Part shown: in pieces, positions 16,322 through 23,849 of the stretch
How positions within the stretch are numbered: position 1 is the stretch's first letter
Layout of the letters: each line of letters opens with the position of its first letter
Program-made: the position numbers and the translations under genes
Assembly: GCF_001583415.1 (NCBI RefSeq)
Contig: NZ_CP014475.1
Coordinates: 1,984,001-2,048,000, forward strand
Direction of reading: 5' to 3'
From: Mycolicibacterium phlei
Lineage (GTDB): Bacteria > Actinomycetota > Actinomycetes > Mycobacteriales > Mycobacteriaceae
DNA: 64,000 bases
The notes under the pieces: model-generated
Told to the model about the DNA's origin: nothing
Seen by the model: the letters and a program-made list of their open reading frames with translations, nothing else
Database searches by the model: none

Positions 16322-17863
16322 TCAGTCGGCGCGTTCGTAGATCTGGCGCACGGTGTTGACGGTGTCGGCCTCGGCGGCGGTCTTGTCGTCGCGGTAGCGC
16401 ACCACCCGGGCAAACCGCAGCGCCATCCCACCCGGGTAGCGCGTCGAGGTCTGGATGCCGTCGAACGCGATCTCGACGACCTGCTCGGGGCGCACCCTGA
16501 CCACGTATCCGTCGGTGGGACCGTCGGCCAGTTCCAGGAAGCGCGCCGTCTGCCACTCCAGCATCGCGTCGGTCATGCCCTTGAACGTCTTGCCGAGCAT
16601 GACGAATCCGCCGGTCCGCGGGTCGCGGGCGCCGAGATGGATGTTCGACAGCTTGCCGGTGCGCCGGCCTGACCCCCACTCGACGGCCAGCACGACCAGG
16701 TCGAGGGTGTGCACCGGTTTGACCTTCAGCCAGCCCGCGCCGCGGCGGCCGGCCTCGTAGGGCGCCGTCGGCGACTTCGCCATCACACCCTCGTGGCCGG
16801 CGGCCAGCGTCCGCCGCAGGAAGTCCTCGGCGGACGTCGGATCGTCGGTGATCAGACGGTCGACGCGGTGCCGGTCGGGCACCAGCTCGTCGAGCACCGC
16901 GATGCGCTCGCGGGTCGGCATGTCCAGCAGATCGGTGCCGTCGACGTGCAGCAGGTCGAACACGAACACCGACAGCGGCTGGACCGCCGCGGCGGCGGCG
17001 ATGTCGACGGAGCGGCCGAACCGGGACGCGGTGACCTGGAAGCGGTGCGGGCGCCCGTCGGGGCGCAGTGCGATCGCCTCGGCGTCGGCGATCAGCTCGG
17101 TGACCGGCAGGGCGAGCGCGGCGTCGACGACCTCGGGCAGCCGGGCGGTCACGTCGTCGAGGCTGCGGGTGTAGATCGCCACGGTGTCGCCGCTGCGGTG
17201 CACCTGAACCCGGGCACCGTCCAGCTTGGCCTCCAGAACGGCTGTGCCGCCGAGCCGTTCGAGCGCATCGGCCACGCCGGTGGCGGTCTGGGCGAGCATC
17301 GGGCCGACGGGGCGGCCGACGGTGAGCGTGAACCGGGCGAGCCCGGCCGCGCCTTCGGTCAGGGCCGCGGCGGCGACGGCGGGCAGGTTGCCGCCCAGCA
17401 TGGCGGCGCGGCGCACCGCGGCGGCCGGCAGGTCGGCGGCCTTGGCGACGGCGTCGGCCATCACGCCGACCAGGGCGCCCTGGCGCAGCTCGCCGCTGAG
17501 CAGGCGGCGCAGGAAGGTCTGCTCGACGTCGGTGGCGGCGCCGAACAGGTCGGCGACCAGGGCCGCGCGCCGGGCCTGCGACCCCTTACCCGCGACCTCC
17601 TTGATCTCGCTGAACCGGGCGTGCACGGCCGGCACGGTCAGCGTCGGCGTCGCCGCCGGGGCCGGCAGCGAGCGCAGCGCGGCCCAACCGACCCCGATCT
17701 GACGCTGCGGCAGTTCGCCGGACAGCCAGGAGACGACGATCGCAACCTGCTCCGGGTCGTCGGCGGCCTGTCTCAGCGTCTCGGCGATGCGGGCGGTCTT
17801 GGTCAGCCGCGACGACGATGCGCCCACGTCGGCGGAGGCGGTGGCGACGTCGAGCAGCAGCAC
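16322..17863 (-). CDS. ligB: ATP-dependent DNA ligase LigB
   Basis: A 513-residue ATP-dependent DNA ligase. The adenylation motif EAKLDGARV places the nucleophilic Lys at 213; further ligase motifs include [10 protein letters not shown] and [12 protein letters not shown]. It seals nicks after adenylating the 5' phosphate; in mycobacteria it is accessory to NAD-dependent LigA. The GTG at 17863 gives MLLLDVA, which agrees with the remembered start of M. tuberculosis LigB (Rv3062). It marks the left edge of the block syntenic with Rv3062-Rv3042c. The upstream intergenic region contains repeat copy C. Confidence 0.95.
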   Translation of the reverse strand: MLLLDVATASADVGASSSRLTKTARIAETLRQAADDPEQVAIVVSWLSGELPQRQIGVGWAALRSLPAPAATPTLTVPAVHARFSEIKEVAGKGSQARRAALVADLFGAATDVEQTFLRRLLSGELRQGALVGVMADAVAKAADLPAAAVRRAAMLGGNLPAVAAAALTEGAAGLARFTLTVGRPVGPMLAQTATGVADALERLGGTAVLEAKLDGARVQVHRSGDTVAIYTRSLDDVTARLPEVVDAALALPVTELIADAEAIALRPDGRPHRFQVTASRFGRSVDIAAAAAVQPLSVFVFDLLHVDGTDLLDMPTRERIAVLDELVPDRHRVDRLITDDPTSAEDFLRRTLAAGHEGVMAKSPTAPYEAGRRGAGWLKVKPVHTLDLVVLAVEWGSGRRTGKLSNIHLGARDPRTGGFVMLGKTFKGMTDAMLEWQTARFLELADGPTDGYVVRVRPEQVVEIAFDGIQTSTRYPGGMALRFARVVRYRDDKTAAEADTVNTVRQIYERAD

Positions 17864-17901
17864 CCCTCCAGCCTGGCACGTGGGTCAGACATTGTTGCGG
17901 T

Positions 17902-17963
17902 GCGAGCGTGCGCAAACTGCTGCATCTCCGCGGTGTGTCGTGTGCAGACACGCCCGCTCGCGG
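17902..17963. repeat. Dispersed palindromic repeat, copy C (orientation of B1)
   Basis: It starts GCGAGCGTGCGCAAA and ends AGACACGCCCGCTCGCGG, with an internal GTGTGTCG. This is the only one of the five copies without an inward-facing partner. It lies between the ligB start and the 3' end of the molybdoenzyme gene. Confidence 0.7.
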
Positions 17964-17974
17964 TCGGAGGGGGA

Positions 17975-19519
17975 TCACTGGGAATCCACCGAGAAGGTGA
18001 CGCTGTGCCAGCCGGTGGCGCCGTCAGGAATCGGGTTGGCGGTGTCGGCGGTCTGCGTCTGACCGGTGTTGTCGGTGGCCCGCACGGTGATCGTGTACAG
18101 ACCCGGCTCCGACGCCCGCCAGGGGAAGCTCCACAGCCGCCAGGTGTCGTTCGAATAGGCGGTGCCGAGGTCGGCCTGCTGCCAGTCGCCCTCGCCGTCG
18201 GGCCCGTCGATGCGGACCTCCACCGCCCGCACCCCGCGGGTCTGGGCCCAGGCCACCCCGCCGAAGGTCACCGGCCCGGGTGCCACCCGCTGGCCGCTGC
18301 GCGGCACGTCGATGCGCGACTCGGTCTTGATCGGCCCGCGGGGTGACCAGCCCAGCCGCGTCCAGTACGCCTCGGCGCGGTCGAACCGGGTGACCTCCAG
18401 ATCGACGACCCATTTGGTCGCCGAGACGTATCCGTACAGCCCCGGCACGACCAGCCGCGCCGGGTAACCGTGCTCGGTGGGCAGCGGTTCGCCGTTCATC
18501 CCGACGGCCAGCAGCGCGTCGCGGTCGTCGGTGAGCGCCTCGACCGGGGTGCCCGCGGTGAACCCGTCCACCGACTTCGACAGCACCATGTCGGCGTCGG
18601 GGTGAACACCTGCCTGCGCCAACAGATCCCGCACCCGATAACCCGTCCACTCGGCGTTGCCGATGAGCTCCCCGCCGACCGGGTTCGATACGCAGGTCAG
18701 CGTCACCAGCTTCTCCACCACGTCGAACCGCTCCAGGTCGGCGAAGCGGTAGGTGACCTCGCGGTCGACCATGCCGTGGATGCGCAGCTCCCAGTTCTCG
18801 CGGCTGAGCTGGGGGACCGCCAGCGCGGTGTCGATGCGGTAGAAGTCGGCGTTGGGGGTGATGAACGACGGCAGTGCGACGCCCTTGGGCTGCACGCTCG
18901 CCGGCACCGGCGGGGCGGCGACGTCGACCGGCGGCAGCGTGAACGCGGTGCGGTCACCGGACACCGAGGTGGTCAGCCGGGTCAGCACGACGCCGGCCAC
19001 CCCGCTCAGCGCGCCCGCACCGAGGAACCCCAGGGTCACCAGCGACAGCCGCCTGCCCCGGTCCACCCCGTCGGCCTCGACGGGGTCGGCGTCGGTGAAG
19101 CGCCCCGAGGTCAGCAGCCGCAGCACCGCCACCCCGCAGGCCGTGCCGATCACCGTCGGCGCCACGTCGATCGGCGTGGCCCCGGCCCGGGACAGCACCG
19201 CCGCGCACCCGGCGATCCCGCCTGCGACGATGGCGGCGCTGCCGATCGGCACCCGACGCGTCTCGAACGCGGCGGTGAGCGCGGCCAGCACCGCGATCAC
19301 CACCACCACGAGCACTCCCAGCACGAGCTTGTCGGCGGTGCCGAACGTCTGGATCGCCCACTCCTTGACCGGCCCGGGGGTCAGGTCGATCACCGTCGAT
19401 CCGACCGCGGTGCGTGCGTCGGCGCGCGGGCCCGTCACCGCGGCCAGCACCTGGGTCACGCCGAGCGCGACGGCGGCCGCCGCGACGCCGGCCATCGCCC
19501 TGCTCTTACGACCCGCCAT
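17975..19519 (-). CDS. Membrane-anchored molybdopterin oxidoreductase, sulfite-oxidase fold
   Basis: A 514-residue protein. About five hydrophobic segments occupy roughly residues 10-30, 63-85, 93-112, 118-137 and 160-180. They are followed by a sulfite-oxidase-type molybdopterin domain with the Mo-ligand Cys276 in LVTLTCVSNP and then the Mo-co dimerisation domain (VRIDGPDGEGDWQQADLG). The catalytic part probably faces outward. The native electron acceptor and substrate are unknown; related YedY/MsrP proteins act on sulfoxides. The ATG at 19519 is chosen since the longer upstream reading would run antisense through the next gene. No partner cytochrome gene is adjacent. Confidence 0.85.
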   Translation of the reverse strand: MAGRKSRAMAGVAAAAVALGVTQVLAAVTGPRADARTAVGSTVIDLTPGPVKEWAIQTFGTADKLVLGVLVVVVIAVLAALTAAFETRRVPIGSAAIVAGGIAGCAAVLSRAGATPIDVAPTVIGTACGVAVLRLLTSGRFTDADPVEADGVDRGRRLSLVTLGFLGAGALSGVAGVVLTRLTTSVSGDRTAFTLPPVDVAAPPVPASVQPKGVALPSFITPNADFYRIDTALAVPQLSRENWELRIHGMVDREVTYRFADLERFDVVEKLVTLTCVSNPVGGELIGNAEWTGYRVRDLLAQAGVHPDADMVLSKSVDGFTAGTPVEALTDDRDALLAVGMNGEPLPTEHGYPARLVVPGLYGYVSATKWVVDLEVTRFDRAEAYWTRLGWSPRGPIKTESRIDVPRSGQRVAPGPVTFGGVAWAQTRGVRAVEVRIDGPDGEGDWQQADLGTAYSNDTWRLWSFPWRASEPGLYTITVRATDNTGQTQTADTANPIPDGATGWHSVTFSVDSQ

Positions 19520-19619
19520 GACGCCAACGTACTCACGGAAGTGACCCGCAGCGCAGTGGTGATCGGGACGTGAGCTAGGTTGCTTTACGAATTGGGCACT
19601 TTTTGGAAAGGGGACCTCA

Positions 19620-20387
19620 GTGGAGATCTCGGGCAAGAAGGCGATCATCGTCGGTGGCGCCTCGGGCTTCGGCAAGGCGACGGCGGAGTTGCTGGCACAG
19701 CGCGGCGCCGAGGTGGCGATCCTCGATCGCCCGCAGTCCAAGGGCAAGGAGGTCGCCGACGCGATCGGCGGTTCGTTCTTCGCGGTCGACGTCACCGACT
19801 TCGACGGGACCGAGAAGGTGCTCAATGAGGCCATCGACAAGCTGGGCGCGCTGCACATCATCGTGACCACCGCGGGTGGCGGCGGCGCCGAGCGCACCGT
19901 CAAGAAGGACGGTCCGCACAGCCTGGAGTCGTTCCGCAAGACCATCGACCTCAACCTCATCGCGACGTTCAACATCAGCCGCCTGGCCGGCTGGCAGATG
20001 AGCCAGCAGGACCTCGTCGACGACGAGCAGGAGGAGCGCGGCGTCATCATCAACACCGCCTCGATCGCGGCGTTCGAGGGCCAGATCGGCCAGGTCGCCT
20101 ACACCGCGTCGAAGGCCGCGATCGCCGGCATGTGCCTGACGATGGCCCGTGACATGGGCAGCCTCGGCATCCGCGCGCTCGCGATCGCGCCGAGCCTGTT
20201 CGCCACCGGCCTGACCGAGGGCATCCCCGACGAGTTCGCCAAGGCGCTGACCAAGGACGCGGCGTTCCCGAAGCGGCTCGGCAAGCCGGAGGAGTACGCC
20301 AAGCTGGTGGCCGCGATCGTCGAGAACCCGATGCTCAACGGCCAGTGCCTGCGGCTGGACGCGGGTCAGCGCTTCGCCCCCAAGTAA
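19620..20387 (+). CDS. SDR family dehydrogenase, HSD10-like
   Basis: A 255-residue classical SDR. The cofactor loop is GGASGFGK rather than the usual GxxxGxG with Ile, and the active site is YTASK. The overall pattern (DRPQSKGKEVADAI, GQIGQVAYTASKAA, MLNGQCLRLDAGQRF) matches the 3-hydroxyacyl-CoA dehydrogenase type II / HSD10 group, which oxidises hydroxyacyl-CoA or hydroxysteroids with NAD. GTG start at 19620, with AAAGGGGA upstream. A TAGGTT hexamer at 19576-19581 may be its -10. A hairpin terminator follows. Confidence 0.88.
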   Translation: MEISGKKAIIVGGASGFGKATAELLAQRGAEVAILDRPQSKGKEVADAIGGSFFAVDVTDFDGTEKVLNEAIDKLGALHIIVTTAGGGGAERTVKKDGPHSLESFRKTIDLNLIATFNISRLAGWQMSQQDLVDDEQEERGVIINTASIAAFEGQIGQVAYTASKAAIAGMCLTMARDMGSLGIRALAIAPSLFATGLTEGIPDEFAKALTKDAAFPKRLGKPEEYAKLVAAIVENPMLNGQCLRLDAGQRFAPK

Positions 20388-20396
20388 TCGTCGCTG

Positions 20397-20441
20397 CTTC
20401 GGTGCGCTGCCGGTCGATGGGCGATCGGTAGCGCACCGAAG
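20397..20441 (+). terminator. Hairpin terminator after the SDR gene
   Basis: The perfect 12-bp arms CTTCGGTGCGCT and AGCGCACCGAAG enclose 21 bases that can themselves pair further with one mismatch. There is no clear T-run. Confidence 0.6.
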
Positions 20442-20464
20442 TCGTTGACTGACACCATGTGCCA

Positions 20465-21529
20465 ATGCCCGATGATGTGCAGCAGCTGCCGACACTGAGC
20501 GACGAGGACCAGGCCGCCCTCACCCGGTGGGTGCGCCGCGAAGGTCTGGGGGAGACGGTCAGCGACGTCGAACCCCTGACCGGTGGCACCCAGAACATCG
20601 TGGTGCGGTTACGCGTCGACGACCGCGCGATGGTGCTGCGCCGGCCGCCGCTGCACCCGCGGCCGACCAGTGACAAGACGATGCTGCGCGAGATCGCGGC
20701 GCTGCGCACACTGGCGGGCACCCCGGTGCCGCACCCCGAATTCATCGCCGGCTGCGACGATCTGGACGTCCTCGGGGTGGTCTTCTACCTCATGGAGGAG
20801 GTCGACGGCTTCAACCCCGGCGACGACATGTCCGAGGCCTACGAACGCGATCCCGCGATGCGTCACCAGGTCGGGTTGAGCTACGCCGCGAGCCTGGCCG
20901 AGCTGAGCCGGGTGCCGTGGGAGGGCAAACCGCTCGCCGAGCTCAAACGGCCGGGATCGTTTCTGCAGCGCCAGGTTCCGCAGTTCCTTAAGCTGCTGGA
21001 GAGCTACCGTCACGACCGCTACGACCCGGCGACGCTGGAGGTCGCCGAACTGGCCGAGTGGCTGACGGCGAACCTGCCGCCCGACGGTCCGCCGGGCATC
21101 CTGCACGGCGACCCGCACCTGAGCAACGTGATGCTGCGACGTGACCGTCCGGAACTGGCCGCGTTCGTCGACTGGGAGATGTGCACCATCGGCGACCCGC
21201 TGCTGGACCTGGGCTGGATCCTGATCTGCTGGCCGCTGGAGGCCGACACGATCGGCGCGGGCGCCCGGCTGGCCGCGCTCGGCGGACTGGCCAGCCGCCG
21301 TGAGCTTCTCGACGCCTACCTGGCCGCCGGTGGTCGCGAGACCGACCACCTCGACTGGTACATCGCGATGGCGTGTTTCAAGCTCGGCATCGTCATCGAG
21401 GGCACCTGGTCGCGGTTCCTGGTCGGGCAGGCCAGCCGTGAGGCGGGGGAGCGGCTGCACACCAGCGCGCAGAACCTGATCGACGTCGGGACGCGGGTGG
21501 CCAAGGGCGACAACCCGTTTGCCATCTAG
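20465..21529 (+). CDS. APH-fold phosphotransferase, ACAD10/FadE36-like
   Basis: A 354-residue phosphotransferase-family protein. The N-terminal nucleotide loop LTGGTQNIVVRL, the catalytic ILHGDPHLSNVML and the metal-binding FVDWEMCTIGDPLLDLGW are characteristic of the mycobacterial group once labelled FadE36 and of the kinase domain of human ACAD10, which phosphorylates hydroxyacyl-CoA species. The ATG at 20465 is used; a GTG at 20459 is also in frame. No good ribosome-binding site is seen. It is convergent with the TauE/SafE gene, with a 4-bp overlap of stops. Confidence 0.85.
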   Translation: MPDDVQQLPTLSDEDQAALTRWVRREGLGETVSDVEPLTGGTQNIVVRLRVDDRAMVLRRPPLHPRPTSDKTMLREIAALRTLAGTPVPHPEFIAGCDDLDVLGVVFYLMEEVDGFNPGDDMSEAYERDPAMRHQVGLSYAASLAELSRVPWEGKPLAELKRPGSFLQRQVPQFLKLLESYRHDRYDPATLEVAELAEWLTANLPPDGPPGILHGDPHLSNVMLRRDRPELAAFVDWEMCTIGDPLLDLGWILICWPLEADTIGAGARLAALGGLASRRELLDAYLAAGGRETDHLDWYIAMACFKLGIVIEGTWSRFLVGQASREAGERLHTSAQNLIDVGTRVAKGDNPFAI

Positions 21530-22275
21530 CGGTAGGCGTCCAGGCCGAGCTTGACGGCCAGCGCAACCCCGGCCGCGCCGATCGCCAGCCGCAGCGGTCC
21601 CGACGGTGCGTGCCGCACCACCACCGGCCCCAGCCGCGAGCCGATCAGGCAGCCCAGCCCGAGCACCAGCACGGCCCACCACTGCACCGGCGCCACGACC
21701 GCGAACACCACCGCGGCGACGAGGTTGGCGAGCCCGAGCACGACGTTCTTGCCCGCGTTGGCCACCGCGAGCGAGCCGTGCCCAGTGCGCAGGAACAGCG
21801 CCAGCAGCAGCACCCCCGCGGCGGCACCGAAGTAGCCGCCGTAGATGCAGATCGCGAAGATCGCCGCGAGCTCCGCGACGGTGCGCAGCACGGGCCGGCC
21901 CTCGCCGTCGCCGTCGTCGGGCGGGCGTCGCGGCAGCAGGATCGCCACCGAGGCCGAGCCCAGCAGGATCGGCACCACCTTCTCGAAACCCTCTGCGGGC
22001 GTGGATAACAGGAGCACCGCGCCGGCCAGCCCACCCAGCAGGGCGACCGGCAGCATGCGCAGCACCCAGCGGCCGCGGCCGCGCAGTTCGGGGCGGGAGC
22101 CCAGCACCGAGCCGACCCCGTTGAAGACCAGCGCGACGGTGTTGGTGACGTTCGCGGTCACCGGCGGCAGCCCCGCCACCAGCAGCGCCGGGTAGGTGGC
22201 CACCGACGCCAGGCCTGCGACGCTGCCGGTGAGACCGCCGAGGATGCCCGCGGCGAACAGTAGAGCCCAGGTCAT
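21526..22275 (-). CDS. TauE/SafE-family sulfite/organosulfonate exporter-like permease
   Basis: A 249-residue membrane protein with about eight hydrophobic segments. The duplicated motif GxxGGxxG is visible as ILGGLTGSVAG near the N-terminus and IYGGYFGAAAG in the second half, the hallmark of the TauE/SafE family. Members move sulfur-containing anions or act as uncharacterised transporters. The ATG at 22275 places the first helix immediately after Met; a GTG at 22326 is an alternative that would add 17 polar residues. Confidence 0.8.
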   Translation of the reverse strand: MTWALLFAAGILGGLTGSVAGLASVATYPALLVAGLPPVTANVTNTVALVFNGVGSVLGSRPELRGRGRWVLRMLPVALLGGLAGAVLLLSTPAEGFEKVVPILLGSASVAILLPRRPPDDGDGEGRPVLRTVAELAAIFAICIYGGYFGAAAGVLLLALFLRTGHGSLAVANAGKNVVLGLANLVAAVVFAVVAPVQWWAVLVLGLGCLIGSRLGPVVVRHAPSGPLRLAIGAAGVALAVKLGLDAYR

Positions 22276-22344
22276 GGGCGACCTGGGGACGGCTCCTGCC
22301 GTATCGGGTGCGCGGACATCACCCACACACGGTAGTGCGTGGTG

Positions 22345-23016
22345 CTAGTCGCCGTCGCGTCGGCGCTCGCCGATCCGCTTGTGTGCGGTGAGCAGCAGAT
22401 GGTCGGCGCGCTCCCGGATGTCGCCGGGGATCTGCAGCATCGTGGTGAAGTCGGCGACGACCTGAGTGGCCAGCGTGCGCAGCTTGGTGTTGCTGTCCTG
22501 CGAACGCCACACCAGGATGTCGAAGGCCCGCTCGGCGGGGATGCCGTAGGTCACCATCAGCATGCCCTTGGCCTGCTCGATGATGGCGCGGTGCTCGGTG
22601 AAGTCGGCGATCGCGGCGTCCACGGTACCGGCCGCGACGTTGCTCAGGTCCAGGTAGAGGCCCTGGGTGCCGATCACGGTGCCGTCGTCGTCGCGCAGCC
22701 GTTCGCCGATGACCAGCACCGGACGCACGGTGCCGTGTCTGTCGACGATGCGGTGGCGGCTGCTGAACGGCCTGCCCTCCCCGGTGACCGCGTCGATCAG
22801 CAGCGCCACGCTGGCGGCGTCGTCGGGATGCTTGTGCGACAGCAGCAGCTCGGTGGTCGGCTCGACCTCACCCGGCGGGTAGCCGTGCATCTGGGCGACG
22901 GCATCGGACCACTCCCACCGGGCTTCGTCGGCGAAATAGCGGAAGGATCCCACCCGTTCGCCCAGGCCCGCGACGGTGTCCGGGTCCGCCGCCGGTGACG
23001 GCTCCGCTTCTCGCAC
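22345..23016 (-). CDS. PAS-ANTAR putative RNA-binding antiterminator
   Basis: A 223-residue two-domain regulator. The N-terminal part (roughly residues 20-130) is PAS-like (WSDAVAQMHGYPPGEV, then HRIVDRHGTVRPVLV). The C-terminal part (roughly 140-205) is an ANTAR domain: EHRAIIEQAKGMLMVTYG followed by AFDILVWRSQDSNTKLRTLA. ANTAR proteins dimerise and bind paired hairpins in nascent RNA to prevent termination. No kinase or receiver domain is present, so the PAS domain presumably senses the signal directly. GTG start at 23016. RNA targets are not identified here. Confidence 0.85.
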   Translation of the reverse strand: MREAEPSPAADPDTVAGLGERVGSFRYFADEARWEWSDAVAQMHGYPPGEVEPTTELLLSHKHPDDAASVALLIDAVTGEGRPFSSRHRIVDRHGTVRPVLVIGERLRDDDGTVIGTQGLYLDLSNVAAGTVDAAIADFTEHRAIIEQAKGMLMVTYGIPAERAFDILVWRSQDSNTKLRTLATQVVADFTTMLQIPGDIRERADHLLLTAHKRIGERRRDGD

Positions 23017-23117
23017 GTGGCCCCCCAGGTCGTGTCGACGCCAAAAGTAGGAAACACGATCTCACCGCGCCGGGCGTCGCGCGCCACAGTTGAAAAAAGA
23101 TCGCGACGGAAATTACT

Positions 23118-23147
23118 TTGCGTCGCCCGCCGCGGCAGGACTAGCAT
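23118..23147 (+). promoter_or_regulatory. Predicted promoter for the leader peptide and LeuA-like gene
   Basis: TTGCGT at 23118-23123 and TAGCAT at 23142-23147 are separated by 18 bp. The GTG at 23155 lies 7 bases after the -10, the usual spacing to a transcription start, so the first codon is probably also +1. Confidence 0.5.
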
Positions 23148-23154
23148 CGGTCCC

Positions 23155-23196
23155 GTGCCGAGGCGACTCGTAGTAGCAACCCGCAGCGGGGTCTGA
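23155..23196 (+). CDS. Candidate leaderless leader peptide, Leu-Val-Val-Ala rich
   Basis: A 13-codon reading frame, GTG ... TGA, encodes MPRRLVVATRSGV. Consecutive Leu-Val-Val-Ala codons lie at 23167-23178. The last codons are inside the 5' arm of the hairpin 23175-23228. This layout fits a branched-chain amino acid attenuator. The frame is short, so it could be chance; the promoter spacing and the identity of the downstream gene are what support it. Confidence 0.45.
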   Translation: MPRRLVVATRSGV

Positions 23197-23228
23197 TTCT
23201 GACCGACCCCCCGCTGTGGGTCGTTGCT
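23175..23228 (+). promoter_or_regulatory. Candidate attenuator hairpin
   Basis: CAGCGGGG at 23184-23191 pairs with CCCCGCTG at 23209-23216. The stem continues by a wobble pair, C-C-C/G-G-G and, past a 3-base bulge, AGCA/TGCT. Its 5' arm overlaps the leader-peptide codons, so a ribosome stalled on the Val codons would stop it forming. Confidence 0.5.
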
Positions 23229-23269
23229 ATGTAGTCGGTCACTCCTTCGAGAACAAGAACCGGCACACC

Positions 23270-23749
23270 ATGACTCTTTCGTTCGCACCGCATTCCTTCG
23301 CCGCTCACCTGAACGCCCCGATGCCACGGGGGTTGCGGGAGCAGGCCGACACGATGCCGTTCGACACCTTCCTGGCCGAGTACGCCCCCACGTCGTGGCC
23401 GGTGCGGCTCGGCGACTGGAACTGCACCGACGGGGCGCGGCCCGCCACCCGGCTGGGCCCGCAGGCCCGGCACTACCAGGCGACGCTGACGATCGGCGAG
23501 CGCACCTGCGCGACGTCGGCGGCCGCCTCCGGGCCTGTCGCCGCGCTCACCGCGATGCTCTACGACTACGGAATCCCGGTGGAACTGATCGACTTTCACC
23601 AGGTGCGCGCCGGTGAGCGCACCGCCACATTCATCCGCGGCTCCGACGGGCTGCACGCGCAGTGGGCGCTGGGCCTGTCCGAGGACGCCACGCAGTCGGC
23701 GCTCAACGCGGTCATCGCGTGCGCCAACCGGCTGCTCACCTCGTCCTGA
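23270..23749 (+). CDS. Stand-alone LeuA regulatory-domain protein
   Basis: A 159-residue protein without a catalytic TIM barrel. The C-terminal ~95 residues match the leucine-binding dimerisation domain of 2-isopropylmalate synthase: HYQATLTIGERTC, GPVAALTAMLYDYGIPVELIDFH, then a glycine-containing strand and ALNAVIACANRLL. The N-terminal MPFDTFLAEYAP loosely resembles the start of LeuA. Full LeuA makes isopropylmalate and is feedback-inhibited by leucine through this domain. Here the domain may bind leucine on its own or modulate LeuA. The ATG at 23270 is used; an in-frame GTG at 23216 lies inside the hairpin. The upstream leader supports amino-acid control. Confidence 0.7.
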   Translation: MTLSFAPHSFAAHLNAPMPRGLREQADTMPFDTFLAEYAPTSWPVRLGDWNCTDGARPATRLGPQARHYQATLTIGERTCATSAAASGPVAALTAMLYDYGIPVELIDFHQVRAGERTATFIRGSDGLHAQWALGLSEDATQSALNAVIACANRLLTSS

Positions 23750-23778
23750 AACCGCGTCCCGAGACGCGGCGAAAACGC

Positions 23779-23839
23779 CGCGAAACTGTATTCCCGCGGG
23801 CCGGTACCCGGCCTTTCGCAGCGGGAATACAGTTTCGCG
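23779..23839. terminator. Bidirectional hairpin between convergent genes
   Basis: Perfect 19-bp arms (23779-23797 and 23821-23839; CGCGAAACTGTATTCCCGC and its complement) flank a 23-base loop. It sits between the LeuA-like gene and cyp136 and could end both transcripts. Confidence 0.6.
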
Positions 23840-23849
23840 ACAACAGAAC

